From positions 5,718,501 to 5,782,500 of the forward strand of contig NC_064006.1 of the NCBI RefSeq assembly GCF_932276165.1: a DNA stretch of 64,000 bases, written 5' to 3'. The notes under the pieces are model-generated. The model ran no database searches. It was not told the origin of the DNA and saw only the letters and a program-made list of their open reading frames with translations. Of this stretch, positions 1-11,614 are shown one piece after another. Within the stretch, counting starts at the first letter, position 1. Every line of letters starts with the position of its first letter. The translations under genes were made by a program, and so were the position numbers. Source of the DNA: Plutella xylostella (Eukaryota; Arthropoda; Insecta; Lepidoptera; Plutellidae).

Positions 1-2219
1 TAAGCATAGAACAACAACGCGGACTCGGGTTTACATGAGATGTAATAACGTGAAGGAGTCTTTTGATAAACTAAAAAAAGGAATCCAAATTTACATACGT
101 ATTAATTTGAGGTCTAAGCATTTTCCTATAGGAAAGAAAGCTAAATATTTTATTTCCACAAAGCCGGAATTATTGTTTAAACAGAAACATTTCCTTCGTG
201 TTGCCACAGAATAATAACTAGTACCAGGTACAGAAGTCCATCTTCGCAATGGCTATCAAAGAAATATGACTCCATCCCATAAGCAATAAGATCTAATTTA
301 GATCGCGCTCCAGCCGCACACGTTTTTATTTACTTACCTACCAATTTATTTTTGAGGGAATATGCGCCTTATTTCACTGGACTACGGTGCATAATAAGTT
401 ATACGTGGTTATACGCATTGAAAAAGAAGCCACCTTAGGGTTGCCTCAGCACCACAGACTACAACGTTTACTAAGCAACGGACTGAGTTTGTAAAAAGAA
501 TGTCATGATATTAAAACAAAATAATTTGAATTTAGAATACAAAGCTATTCCAAACTTTTTTTCTATTGGAAATAACCAGTAAAAACAATGACAATTTCAT
601 AGTTAAGATATTTTGAAGTACATAAAATATGTATGAATCTAAGTACCTAAAACATTTAATTTTGTGAAAACATGTTTTTTTTCGTTATAATTTATATTAT
701 GGATATAATTTATATTATGATACAGAACGTGTTAGTTTCGTTAAGCACTAATCCCACTCAGCGCACATTTTATAATCGATTCATTAATACATTTTGAAGG
801 TAGTTGTGTCTGTAAATTTAATAATTTAACGAAAAAAATATTGGAATAGACTTTGTTCAACATGGAGAAAAAAAGGGTTTGTAGTTCGGATTAATTTCAT
901 TTCAAATAAGGAACGTAGAAGAAATCAATAAAATACTTAGATTAGTTTTACCTGTCAGCATCTTTTGGTAATGTAAAAAAAATTAAATTTGGATCACGAT
1001 CCGTATTTAAGGGTCGGCAATAGGGAATCGAGGGTTGGCATTGTCATAGAATTATATAGTAAATGATGCTCTACAGCCTTGAAAAAAATCACACAGGTAG
1101 CCGAAGAGTCTAGCTAGGTGCTGAATCATTCGAATTTAAGTAAATGCTTATGGATAACTGTAAATTAATTTCAGAAAACCAGTAAATCACACTCCCGTAT
1201 TGTAACAACTGTGTCGTAATTATCAAGAATTTTCATATGATTCTTATCAAATTATAAAGATAAATGCTTGGACTAGGCGATAAATACCTTGTTTTTAAAT
1301 AAACACACACCTATTTTGTGTAAATTAATAACAAACTTGGGCAATTTTTTTCCCTCAAATCTTCATACAAATATCTATGGCGGCTTTCTGTGTTATAAAA
1401 TCATAAACACAAGCGACGTTTGACTCAGTCGGCCGCTGGCCTCCAAAGAAGGGTCACGTCGGTTTAGGCAGCACTGACAGCTCGCGATCTTTTCGTGTAC
1501 AGATACAAAATCACTGCACATTGGTTGTCATTGCACTTTTTCAACTTTTATGACACCAACATAATTTGATTTGAAATTGAGGAAGCATAATTCTTACACT
1601 ACTTATATTCAATACATTAAATTAAATTAGATAGTGGGCAATGTTCTCGCGTGACATTACAGTCTCGTAAAGGTCCGATGAGGAGCAGGAATATAGCGAA
1701 TGGATCTAAGTGATGACAATACGTAGGAACATTAGGTTAGGATTCATCAAAAACACAGTCTCATGGTACTGGTTGAGGAATGGTCTCGTGAGGATCTGAT
1801 GAGGGCAGTAACAAGGTGGTGACTGAATTTTATTTCAAAGATGTTAATAGCTAAAAGCATCGAGTTTGGGCTATTAAGTATGTTTTTCAGAGAGACAAAA
1901 AGATATTTTAGGTTTCCTCTGGATTAGTTAGGTTTACTGGGTTTACTAAATTCATTCGTAACGTAAAATTGATAATGACGGAATTTCTTCTATAGACAGT
2001 AGTTACTAAAAAAACCAACGATAGATGGCGTAATTTGCAGAAGTACCTATCTAGTCACCCTGTCACGGGGTGACTTCGGTTGGTAATTCAGAAAAAATAC
2101 TATATGTTATTGCATCAATAATAAAAAAATCAAGAAAATATTCAAAGTTTCCATCCTCGCACACAAATCACAAACTCATGCCCTGTTCTAGGAGCAGGGT
2201 CTACCCTAGTGCATTTTCA
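1..2219. other. No recognisable gene
   Basis: AT-rich DNA with stops in all frames. A loosely repeated phrase (TCTCGT, a few bases, then GATGAGG) appears near 1664 and again near 1783; I cannot assign it. The first ~30 bases resemble a stretch near 10375 (ATAGAACAAC...CTCGGGT), so a low-copy repeat may start at the window edge. Confidence 0.5.
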
Positions 2220-2229
2220 TGACCACTTT

Positions 2230-2835
2230 TCGGTTCTACCTTTTTTGGCCCAAGATTTATTTGCCTAATCTCGTATTGCATAGTAACGTTTGGTCAAAGT
2301 CTCGTTTCGCCGAAAATCGTATGGTATAAATCTCGATTAGTAAAAAGTTATTTCGCATTATCTTGTTTAGCCTAATAATGGTATGGCCAAATCTTGAATA
2401 GCCTAATAATAGGTTTATACAAAGTAATAATACTCTCACCTATCTTTAGGTTTCGATCTCATGGGGTTTGTAATAATTATTGTATGTGTATTATAAATGT
2501 ATGTTGTATTGCTCGTTAACTTTCGATTTTTTAATCATTCAATATCGTGATTTTCGGGATGTATGAGAAAAAATACCACAATTTATACATTTACTACATA
2601 CTTAATATATTATTTATTAAGATAACATTAGGAGAAACAAGATTATACATAGGTATAGACGAACATACATTTGAGCAAACGAAACTTAGGTGTTTAAAGA
2701 TTGTGCCTAAAGAGTTTTAGACGAAACGAGCCTTATGCCACATAATTCTTGGCAAAGTGATGGTTCGGCCAAAAAAGTTTAGACCATACGAGTTATGCGA
2801 AATGAGTTTTGGTCAATAAAGATTACGCGAGATGA
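2230..2835. repeat. Degenerate repeat with loosely inverted halves
   Basis: Short phrases recur with variation, such as TTTTTTGGCC near 2240 and its complement GGCCAAAAAA near 2772, and 'cgaaatgag / cgagatgag / cgaaacgag' words. The two halves look loosely inverted about a centre near 2550. No coding capacity. It may be an old fold-back element, or chance in AT-rich DNA. Confidence 0.3.
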
Positions 2836-3125
2836 GGGGAACCGCCACTTTTCACTTGTGTCCCACCGGTTTCTGTGCTCAGCGGAATAGCACCATTAAC
2901 CATTATTATTCTGAGATATCATCACTTCTTATTCTGAGTTACCCAACAAAAAAACACGCCATCTATTGAAATCATTTTTTAATTAGGATTTTTCTATGGT
3001 GTGGTCCCCAAATTTAAGGGTAAAAAAACAAAATAATTATATTTTAATCTTTTTTTATACCTATTATATTAAAAGACCAATTCAACGATACCCTACCTAC
3101 AACATCAAAATAACCGGAAAAAATA

Positions 3126-3330
3126 TCAGCCCCAATTTACTTGTATGGGAGAGGGAGTACCCCAATATTTTTTTGGGGTACTCCCCATATCTATGCGAAA
3201 TATCAGCTTGATATCTTTACCCGTTTCTGAGAAAAAGGGCGGTGACAGACAGTCAGTCAGACAGACGGACAACAAAGAGATCTTATAACGGTTGCTTTTT
3301 TTCCTTTTGAGGTACGAAACCCTAAAAATA
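3126..3330 (-). repeat. Fragment of a dispersed GTTCCGTA-type repeat
   Basis: Contains a GACAGACAGTCAGTCAGACAG run, then 'ccttttgaggtacgaaaccct', in minus orientation. The same set (GGTTCCGTAC, cagaaacgggtaaa, gatatttcgca) is on the plus strand at 24497-24621. A local palindrome (TACCCCAATA...TTTGGGGTA) is at 3158-3186. Confidence 0.55.
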
Positions 3331-3438
3331 AGAAAAAATATTATTCTGCTACCAAAAAATATACTTACAAACATACAAAGATACAATCGAAAAATATTAC
3401 CCTCCTCCTTCGGCAGTCGGGTAAAAACAAGTGAGACA

Positions 3439-3599
3439 GGGGGTCATTCTGAACTTTTGTTCTACGAGTTTTAAAAATGAACAAAAAAAACCTTTTTCAT
3501 AGAAACTTTGATGACACGTGACTTTTTACCATGGAAAACGAATATTTTTTTTCGCGAATTTCCAAAACTCGTAGAACAAAAGTTGTTCAGAATGACCCC
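3439..3599. mobile_element. Fold-back MITE, about 160 bp
   Basis: Near-perfect inverted arms of about 40 bp: GGGGGTCATTCTGAACTTTT at 3439 and its complement ending GTTCAGAATGACCCC at 3599, both including the word CTCGTAGAACAAAAG or its complement. Related single arms occur near 34240-34290, 59033-59130, 61160-61200 and 62091-62120. Non-coding. Confidence 0.7.
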
Positions 3600-4028
3600 T
3601 TGAGTTGAGTCATCCCCTTTCGGCTTAGTATACCCTTAGTATCTACACTTTAATACCTGTAGTTACCTTTCTACAAGTAAGTAAATACTACATTTGTTTA
3701 GAAAGCTAATCGGGTTCCGAGTATGGAGAAAAGTGGCACCCCTATTAATTTCTACTCTTTCCTGGTGCTTACCAGTGTAATTAAAAATTATACTTACCCT
3801 CAAATCACTACTTGAAAATAATTGTCAATAAAGTTGGCGAGTAAAAGTTTATGACCCACTGTGCAAACTTACATGTGTGCGTGTCACTGCGTGTGCTGTG
3901 TGAAGAGCATTGAAAACCCAAATTTGGCGGGGCACGTCACCCTGTACGGGCCCTTAAGCAATTAAATACGGCACAGTATCTTTTTGCTGCTTTTTTTCTT
4001 TTTATGTCCATTTTTCTATTCATAATTC

Positions 4029-4140
4029 GCGCGCGCGTGTATCGTCTTCCGCTTGCGGCAGCCGACTAGATTTGCCCACTCGAAGCGGCAGGCGCCAGGC
4101 TGGCGCCAGCGCCGCCCACGCGCGGAGTGACACAGGCCTG
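4029..4140. other. GC-rich, CpG-rich patch
   Basis: A sharp GC-rich island in AT-rich surroundings. It begins CGCGCGCGTG and contains repeated GGCGCCAG / TGGCGCCAGCGCC words. It could be a regulatory CpG-rich site or part of a repeat. No ORF or promoter element fixes its role. Confidence 0.3.
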
Positions 4141-4228
4141 GTGTTGCTAGCATTGGTAGGTATATACATTATCTTGTGACAGAATAAGTTCGATTTTTTT
4201 TCCTATAGTTATTAGTTATTAGTTACGT

Positions 4229-4436
4229 ACCTCCGTAGCCACCTCGTAGCCACTTCGTAGCCACCTCGTAAATATTTTTATTGTTTAAAAATTATGGTTT
4301 CTATGTGTAAAATCATGTGTTTGGCAATAAACACCATTTTCTTTCTTTCTAGTTATGTCGTAGGCACCTCGTAGCCACCTCGTAGCAAGTTCGTAGCCAC
4401 CTCCGTAGCCATCTCGTAGCGGCCACGTAGCAATAT
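4229..4436 (+). repeat. CGTAGCCACCT minisatellite, interrupted
   Basis: Degenerate direct repeats of an 11-13 bp unit (CGTAGCCACCT) occur in two blocks, 4229-4269 and 4347-4436. Between them is non-repeat DNA ending GGCAATAAACACCATTTTC then (TTTC)n, which looks like a short retroposed LINE tail. Shadow ORFs over the array are not genes. Confidence 0.7.
4263..4350 (+). mobile_element. Short LINE 3' tail inside the minisatellite
   Basis: Ends in 'ggcaataaacaccattttctt' followed by a (TTTC)-type tail, the layout of a 5'-truncated LINE 3' end. It separates two blocks of the same minisatellite, so it is younger than the array. No TSD was resolved. Confidence 0.4.
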
Positions 4437-4879
4437 TGCCGGCATTTTTACGATTTTGGACATTTATGCTCCTGTTGTAAAACTTCCAGAAGTTGTTAAG
4501 TTTATACATGCAGGTATTGCAGGTGTTGTGTTGTTGTACAACATTATATACATTGTATACACTGTGTTCGTTTATACAAAGTTGTTTTAAAAGCAACGTG
4601 TAGTGTGCACGTTCGGTGATTTGGTTTTATTGTTTTTGTTGCATTGGGCGGAGCTCTTTTGTATATTGTATCGCAACATAGCTAATATTGTATAAGGGTG
4701 CCATTTTAGCACTGTACTGATATTTTAGATGCTTTGAAACTTACTTTGGATTTTAAATTTTTAGGGTCTGTTCCCTATCGCGAACTTGAACGATTACTTG
4801 TTTCGTGAATGTTACACTTCGTTTTGACTTCGAGACAGAGCCCCTGATTCTTTACGTAAAAAGTTTCAGTTAGGTAACT

Positions 4880-5335
4880 ACTAATAAAACTCCCTTCTAC
4901 ACGAGTCTTTTACATAAAATATGAAATACTTCTGGTGTTACATGGTGGATGGTAAACGGTGAGCAGCCTTGAGCTAATTTATCACAAGATGGAGTGAATT
5001 TCCACAGCATTCGGGACACCTGTGCGTCGCCGTCGCTTCTCACTATGTACATTATAGTGATTCCACTCAGTGCAGCGAGCACTGGATTCGATACTATTTT
5101 CAAATCTACACGACGGGTCACTTTTACCAAACGCTGAACGTATTTAAATCAAATTTTAAATACATTTTGTATTAACTGACAGACGTATGATAGGCTACTA
5201 AATACGTTTAGCGTTTGGTGAAATTCCACCTAACATATGGAAAAAACAAATGTCACTTTTGGAACTAACTTTGCCTTACATTTTGACAGTGACAGTTGAC
5301 GATACGCAACGTTAACGGAGGTTCGAAACTTGTGC
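4880..5335 (+). repeat. Dispersed repeat shared with 48545-48680
   Basis: Shares several phrases with 48545-48680: GGATTCGATACTATTTT, AACAAATGTCACTTTTGGAA, CAGTGACAGTTGACGATACG and AACGGAGGTT. The copy here is longer. A small internal IR (AACGCTGAACGTATTTAAAT / ACGTTTAGCGTT) occurs at 5130-5216. Probably a non-autonomous element; ends not resolved. Confidence 0.5.
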
Positions 5336-5412
5336 TCGCGACTCTGTACTCTCGTAAAAAAACGGGAGAAACAATATAATAAACTGTAATAATCTAATAT
5401 AATAATCTCTTA

Positions 5413-5567
5413 TTCCCTCCATCCAAAGGTTGTCTGGCAGATATCACATTAGTGATAAAACCGCCTTTTGTACCCTAATTTAGTTGCAATTTGTTATTCC
5501 TATGATTCTTTGTTGGTGTGCAAATAAAGCTATTATAAGATATTCTATCTATCTATCTATCTAACTG
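5413..5567 (+). mobile_element. 5'-truncated LINE 3' end
   Basis: Matches the tail family at 6300, 10860 and 20296: 'aaaggttgtctggcag', a hairpin ATCAC-ATTA-GTGAT at 5443-5456, ACCGCCTTTTGTAC, 'tgtgcaaataaag', and a terminal (CTAT)n microsatellite at 5548-5566. Only 3' UTR remains. Confidence 0.65.
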
Positions 5568-5611
5568 GTAGTTAGGTTACACTTTATTGATTATTTGGAA
5601 TTATTTCTAAA

Positions 5612-5755
5612 CTAGCTTTTCCCGCAAGCTTAACTTTCCCAGAGGGAATATCGGGTTAAAAAGAAACATGCATACAGAGGAATTGAAAACCTCCTTCGTT
5701 TCTCGAATTCTGTTAAATATTAGCCTACCTATTGTGTTTATCCAGGATGTCAGCT
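5612..5755 (-). mobile_element. Helitron-like short element fragment
   Basis: Starts CTAGCTTTTCCCGC and contains 'attgtgtttatccaggatgtcagc', the reverse of words found in CTAG-ended elements such as 14851-15045. The middle is diverged. Fragmentary. Confidence 0.4.
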
Positions 5756-5884
5756 TCTACAATATACAGTATGTTTTAAAGAAGTGACGCCGCTACAGAA
5801 TGTCTCTTCATTTAATCTGTCTGATATTGATGGACATAAATTAACCTTAGAAGGAATCTACTGACTGCTGCGATTGCTTTTAAG

Positions 5885-6456
5885 GCGTTAAGATATGGCG
5901 CAGTCTCCTTTTGAAATTTCAACCAATAAGAGGGGTTTTATAAGTTTGTGCCTGCTAGTTCCGCCGCACAAAACTGACTTCTACGGTGACTCCTTTACGA
6001 CGAAATCAGTGGTTCTCTGGAATGCTCTTCCTGAAGAAATTAGACGTGCACCATCTGTGGCCTCTTTCAAAGAAAGGGTCAAATTGCACTACCTACAGTC
6101 ACTGACTAACTAGTTGAATATAATATTATGTAATGTGTATTATTTATGTAAGTATATTATAGGTATATATATATAATATATATAGTTATTAGATATTTAT
6201 TTGTTGTTTTATTTATTTATTTAGTGTATGTACTGTTTAAGTAGTATATATTTTATGTATATATATACTTGCACCACAACTACCTCACAATCATATAGAC
6301 TTACTCTCTTCCATCCAAAGGTTGTCTGGTAGAGATTGCTATAAGCAATAAGGCCGCCTTTTTGTACTGTTTTATTTTTAAGTTTTGTTTTTTGTAATAT
6401 TTTTTTTTTTTCTTGGTGCAAATAAAGTGTTTTGTATTGTATTGTATTGTATTGTG
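5885..6456 (+). mobile_element. 5'-truncated LINE: ORF2 C-terminus plus 3' UTR
   Basis: Ends with the LINE tail module: GGTTGTCTGGTAGAGATTGC, hairpin ATTGC-TATAA-GCAAT at 6335-6349, GGCCGCCTTTTTGTAC, then a pentanucleotide (TATTG)n tail at 6433-6455. The upstream part encodes a short C-terminal LINE ORF2 piece (5895-6113). The 5' boundary is a guess. Confidence 0.65.
5895..6113 (+). pseudogene. LINE ORF2 C-terminal remnant
   Basis: An open stretch of 72 codons whose end, SVVLWNALPEEIRRAPSVAS followed by FKERVKLHYL, has the LWN-LP-x-E-I/L-R...FKxxLKxxL pattern seen at the C-termini of many LINE ORF2 proteins. The endonuclease and reverse transcriptase domains are absent, as expected for 5' truncation, so this is not an independent gene. 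The first ATG is arbitrary: the reading frame simply opens near the truncation point. Directly followed by its own 3' UTR. Confidence 0.6.
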
Positions 6457-7127
6457 CCTGTGTTTGAATTTTTGTCATCAAAAAGGTTTGTGCATCAAAA
6501 AAATATAACTAGATAGCTCTTATTATGTGTGTTTCTCTCTATATATTAAGTTTACAGAAAATCCGCATTGAAAAAGCGGATTAACATTGGTTTGAAGTTT
6601 TTTAATGGCTTTCTTTCCACACAAGTCCCCAGAGATTGGTGATCGAGTAAGAGTTACCGTGATTAATTGCTTCCGATAATATACAGGGTGTATTTACAGC
6701 GCTATGTGCTGCAAGTTCCATTTCAGCAGAGGGATTTACTGAAAGCATTTTTCTGCATTGCGACATAGTTTTCTATTTTATTTTAAAAGTAGGTATAAGA
6801 ACTCTGGACCGTGGTACGTATGAAATAAGGTTATCATGTCTTATGATATGAAATGTAAAGGCATACTTATTATTATTCTGTAGAGATACGGGACAGAAAT
6901 ATTTTGACTTCTACGTTTTTTTTTTAAATATCTGTAGGTTTCTGCTGCTGTAGGTATAGTGCAGTATAGTGCCACAATCTTATCTGTTCCGGTGGTCAAA
7001 ATGTGTACTAACGCGACGTCATTGTCAAACGTCATTTCATACTCTGTGCGTTATTTGAGTTGTCAATTTCTGTGAAGAGGCTGACGCTACGTTATTTAAT
7101 TTGTTTTGTATTTTTCTGGGTGAAATA

Positions 7128-7621
7128 ATGCCAAAAGCGCTGAAAAGTGATGCAAGAAAAGTAATACTAAATATATTGGCATTTATTCAGGGAGAATAAC
7201 GTATTCAGGCGCTTTTAATTCCGTTTGAAAAATTGGAAGAACGAGTTGCAGCGGCTACAGGTTAGTGTTGCCAAATATGACGAATAATTTTACCCATATA
7301 CTCACATGTAATTTTATTAATATTTTCCCGAAAGACCCGTGCCCCAGCAGTGGGGACGGGAGGGGTCGTGATGAAAGTACCTATATAATCTTTATTTTTC
7401 TTCGATTACAGGTGTGAGTGAAGCTGCGTAACTATACCTTAGGCAGAGTATACCAAGAAGAATTTCTCGCACCTGCAGCGATTTTAGACGAAATAATGAT
7501 GATTAATGACATCTTCTTCTTCCCCTACGAGTATCAAGGGTTGGCTGGAAGAAATGGATTTTTGGCAATTAGCCTTTGTACATTGTCTGAATTTCTTTTA
7601 ATTTTATGCTCTTGTTTCTTG
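7128..7621 (+). pseudogene. Decayed two-exon transposase start
   Basis: Exon 1 (7128-7260) begins ATG and reads MPKALKSDARKVILNILAFI, hits a TAA at 7197-7199, then continues in the same frame as RIQALLIPFEKLEERVAAAT. A GT...AG intron is visible at 7261-7411 (gttagt ... attacag). Joining restores frame to ATGVSEA, typical of an N-terminal helix-turn-helix transposase segment in insect TA-targeting transposons. Exon 2 soon loses frame. No catalytic acidic motif is visible. The intron carries a 45-bp RTE-type tail fragment. The family is recognised from general pattern only; the element ends (28-bp TIR, TA) support the transposon reading. Confidence 0.5.
7332..7376 (+). repeat. RTE-type 3' tail fragment in the intron
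   Basis: GACCCGTGCCCCAGCAGTGG followed by GGACGGG...GTCGTGATGA, the same words found at 15742-15780 and, inverted, at 16731-16753 and 19887-20010. Confidence 0.55.
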
Positions 7622-8044
7622 TTACTTTAGAAAATTTTAAATAAAGTATTCATATATGTAAAATAAATATTAATTAAGTTCTTAATAGTTTTTTTTTAAG
7701 TCTATCTATCTCGTTATTCCCACGACCCACAGATATTACCTATATCATTGTAAAATCTAGATTTAATGTGTTATATCAGAACATAATCAGAACTAATTTT
7801 GTTTTCGCCGTGGACAAATTTTTTATGCAACAAATGTAGTTTGATATATTACCTATATCCTCTTTAATTTTCAATCGACCCTATATTTTGATTTATCTAT
7901 ACTTATGAATATACCTAATTATAACAATAGGTAATAGCAGAAGTGAATTGTCGTTTAAACCACGGCAAAATTTAATCGATGGCATCACTGGATTCGATCA
8001 CTGCGACGCCGTCACCGGAACAGATAAGATTGTGGCACTATAAA

Positions 8045-9230
8045 CCGTTGAATTGAAATACTTATTCACTACTCGATGTTAAATTATTATTTGTTGATTG
8101 CCAAAATTCTTAGTAAGAAACATTTCACAGAGGAGAGGTCACTGAGGAGAAGATATGGCGAAAAAAATAAAATTCCACGAAAACATTTTGAACTTTTTAA
8201 ATATCTTTATAAATATGTATTATTTTTCTAATAGCCGTGGAGAAGATTACACGAAACATCTGAAAATAATCTTAATTTATTTTTATGACATAAGTACGTA
8301 ATATATATAATTCCGGAATTCCCTCCGAATTGATGGAAGAGGCCCTGTGTCGAATCAAAAACAGAGTTTACAAACGTTTTAATTAAATTCATCTGAAACT
8401 TTGTAACTGGTAACTTATTTCTTTTGTTGACTGTACCTAAACAGTATGCCATTGGAGAGACTCTGATCGAGGATTGGTCCCGTGCTGCCAAATTAACGAA
8501 GTTTTATGCCCCTCGGAGAGTCAAAACAAACATAAAACGTTCCAAGTTAGTTTAAATTTGCACTGCGCTTTTGTAGTCATAGAGCGTTCATCACAGTCAA
8601 TCGAGTTCCCAACTTCGATCGGACTCGTTGTGCGCTCCCGATGGTCTGCTAAATTTTGATTCGATTTTGCTAGATTATAGCAGAGAATGGATAAGATTGG
8701 TTTGTTGGTGCTAATGAAAGAAAGAAAATATATATTTATTTCATTCACACAAAAAACAACTCAAAAATTTGTTTAAAAGATAGCATGAGTTTTGCTTCCC
8801 GATGCTGAAACGGCTTCTAGCTCAGCTTGATGCTGTGGTAACCACAGCGCTGGTTTTCAGCTAGAGTGATTTATATTAGTAATAATAGTGCAAAATTCAG
8901 GACCACAACTTCATAATAATCTCATAATACCTAAGAATCGAGCACTATCAACGTATCTTATAATTTCATTAAACTAACTAAAATTTCATTAAATTCTATG
9001 ATTATTATTTATAATATACTCCAATTCTAGTGGCACTTCTGCAATCTTACAGAATTTATATTCTTTGTCGTGCAGAAAGATTGCACCTTACGATTGTGAA
9101 GTGGTGCCGGGAGGAGTTATTCATGACTCGGGAGGATTCGCCTAATGTCCCCGCTCAAATAAAATACTTGTGCAGTCTGCCGGTAAAATAGCTTTGATTT
9201 TTTACACTTTTAAAACTTTATAAATATGAA
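8045..9230. other. No gene; one nested stem-loop
   Basis: No coding signal. At 8818-8864 CTAGCT...AGCTAG encloses a stem GCTGTGGT-A-ACCACAGC at 8832-8848. No family assigned. Confidence 0.35.
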
Positions 9231-9241
9231 GGTATTTCTAC

Positions 9242-9500
9242 ACACACACACGCACTCACGCCTTGTACTAATGTACTCCCTTGCGGGGTAGGTAGAGGTG
9301 CATTGCTGCACCCACTTTTCGCCAGAGTGTTATGTTAGTCCCAATGTAATAGGGGGCGGGCCTATTGCCATTTTACGGGCACATCCAAGACCCGAGAACA
9401 AATATCTGTGTTTAAACAAATATCTGCCCCAGCCGGGAATCGAACCCGGGACCATCGGCTCAGTAGTCAGGGTTACTAACCACTACGCCATTCGGTCGTC
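9242..9500 (-). mobile_element. tRNA-derived SINE (family A), full length
   Basis: Read on the minus strand, the head (CGACCGAATGGCGTAGTGGT at the 9500 end) carries a pol III A-box-like region and the B box GGTTCGATTCC, then a body with GATATTTGTTTAAACACAG, GGCCCGCCCCCTATTACATT and CAAGGCGTGAGTGCG, ending in (TG)n. A 10-bp TSD GTATTTCTAC flanks it at 9232-9241 and 9501-9510. The small ORF read from its plus strand is spurious. Confidence 0.85.
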
Positions 9501-9510
9501 GTATTTCTAC

Positions 9511-10169
9511 TACCTATAGTTTTTAGTAAGAGCCACTTACAAGACTTGTGGTCAGTATCTGTTTCTAAGTTAGCTATCATAAAATTTCTTAAACGTGAGT
9601 ATGTATTGTTAACAACCTGTTTGATACTGCTTTAATATATAAATCCACCTAAGTATTTATCACTAGATACACACATGGCTGAGTATGGGTGATACGTAGA
9701 TAAAATAATGAAGACTACACAATGTATACTTTGTTTAGTTTAGATACTAACAATTGGGGATACTTGCACCAAACCTTAAGAGATATGAAATCTATTGCTC
9801 TCTTGCTTTTGCAGTGTATTAGACTGAGCTAGACAGCAATACATATAATTTACTTTAGGTAAATGTTTTTGCAAGCCACCTTCAATATTTATTGTTAATT
9901 GACAGAAAATGTTGCATTGTAATAATACCTTGGTTCATTTACTTAATATACTATTATTAAGTACCGTTTTTTTATCGCGTCTCCAATACTTTATCACAGT
10001 TAAGGAGCCAGTTAGTGACATTTACATTCATTAAGGGTCTTCTTTTAATTTAGTTCTCGTATACCTAGTCTAGACTTAATAATGAAATCTTCGTGTGAAT
10101 GCACTAAGATAAGTACCTACTATATACCATATTATACCATATTTACTATCATATTTTTTAGTTCACCTA
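9511..10169. other. No recognisable feature
   Basis: AT-rich, stops in all frames, no repeat family identified by eye. Confidence 0.4.
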
Positions 10170-10255
10170 TTGTATCCCACTGCTCGGCAAAGGTCTCTCC
10201 CTGGGTCTTCCACCTGTCCCTGTCTCAAGGCTTCTTCTTTTTCTTATCTTGTCGA
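10170..10255 (-). pseudogene. RTE-type LINE ORF C-terminal fragment
   Basis: Minus-strand translation contains DRDRWKTQGETFAEQWDTIG, matching the widespread RTE-type ending (D-R-x-x-W...GEA/TF-x-x-QW). Very short; upstream domains absent. Confidence 0.55.
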
Positions 10256-10859
10256 CGACAAACAAAGTCGCTAAATAATACATGCCCAGAACTGGGCCAC
10301 TGATACTGCACCGCTGGTAGCGGTCTTGAGCTCTTACGGCTATGGCATAATCGTATAATCATTAATCACGCATAACCATAGAACAACACGGCCTCGGGTG
10401 TCGCATAACACGTCAATCCTTAAACATTTTTTTAGGGCAAAACAATTTGACTTCCAATGCTGTTTCATTTACGCCCTAGGTCATTTACAAAGTTACGTAA
10501 GTACCTAGTAATAATAAGCCAGGGAGGGTTGTTCCGACTGCGCGCCGACCGCACCGCTCCGTAATAAGGGAATAAATTAACATTTATACAACCACCCTGT
10601 ATATTCCCCGAATGAACCCTACCGGATGTTGAGGTTCGGTTCTGTTTCATGCTATTTTGAGGTGTACCTAATTGCTGTGGCTTAGAATATTGTTTCTAGC
10701 TGGTATTGTATTAACACCGTATAAATAAGCAGACCAGCAGTGAATCTTACAGAAATTACCTACTCCCTTATTCATAGAAAAGTTATATAAGGTTTTAGCT
10801 ATTGAACTGTTTTGTCCCTCTCTGTCAAAGAAAAAAATATTTTATAAGGAAGTTCGTTT

Positions 10860-10982
10860 TTAGGTGGTCTTGAAAAAATCGCTATAAGTGATAAGACCGC
10901 CATTTTTGTACTGTATACGTTAGTAAAGTTATGTAACTTATTTTCTACTTGTGTACAAATAAATAATATTCTATCTATCTAA
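10860..10982 (+). mobile_element. LINE 3' tail copy
   Basis: Tail family of 5413 and 6300: hairpin ATCGC-TATAA-GTGAT at 10878-10892, AAGACCGCCATTTTTGTACT, 'tgtacaaataaat' and a short (TATC)n end. Confidence 0.6.
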
Positions 10983-11603
10983 TTACTACTTATATTCACA
11001 TATAGATTTGCAGCTATACTGATTATAATGTGTGGTGGCCTTTTTAACTTTAATCATAAAAATATTACAGTACGTACGTAACGTACAACCTAGGGTCCTA
11101 TCACGAAGTCAAAAAAAAGTATGAAAATGTATTTAGTCATTAGTGCCAAATTCAATACTATTTGAATCTGAAAATCGTTGTCACAAGTTCGCTATAGCCT
11201 ATAGGATGCCTAGTTCTTCCTAAATAAGAGAAAAAGCCACATGTATTAATGAATCTGAACATTTTGTTTTGATTTAATGGAAATGAAATTCTGTATTTTC
11301 TGTACGAGAAAGGCATTGATCTGAGAATTAAAATCGTAATCCCACTGAGTTTAAACTAGCCGGTCGGTTACTTTGTGGAATTAGCTATTTCTGCAAGTTA
11401 GCAATTTCAGAAGCAATATGAAAGGACGCACTTCTGTTTAATTCTATCCCTGCCACCATATTGAGGGTGATTCCTCTCTGAACAATTTTGGAATAAAAGT
11501 TTAGTACAATGACTAAATAATAATACCATTGTTGATTTTGTAATATTAAAATGTAAGCTACTTAAAATAAGTTTGTAGCTTGAATTTGAGTTTTATAGTA
11601 AGT
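10983..11603. other. No recognisable feature
   Basis: AT-rich non-coding stretch; nothing assigned. Confidence 0.4.
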
Positions 11604-11614
11604 AGTACAAGGGA

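Larger units (their letters stand above)
6967..8040 (+). mobile_element. TA-flanked DNA transposon with 28-bp perfect TIRs
   Basis: The termini 6967-6994 (TAGTGCCACAATCTTATCTG...) and 8013-8040 are exact reverse complements over 28 bp, with TA on the outside at 6965-6966 and 8041-8042. TA duplication suits the Tc1/mariner superfamily. The 1074-bp body holds a decayed, apparently spliced transposase start (7128-7260 and 7412 onward) and lacks a recognisable catalytic domain, so it is non-autonomous. Confidence 0.75.

Noticed and set aside
4285..4596. Minus-strand ORF of 103 codons
   Set aside because: It runs through the CGTAGCC minisatellite; the amino-acid pattern follows the repeat.
8818..8864. 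Nested stem-loop as a possible small RNA
   Set aside because: Short, single copy, no promoter or conservation evidence.
9298..9519. ORF of 73 codons reading MHCCTHFSPECYVSP
   Set aside because: It is the antisense of SINE family A and recurs at 11558-11815 and 37382-37603; conservation reflects the SINE, not a protein.
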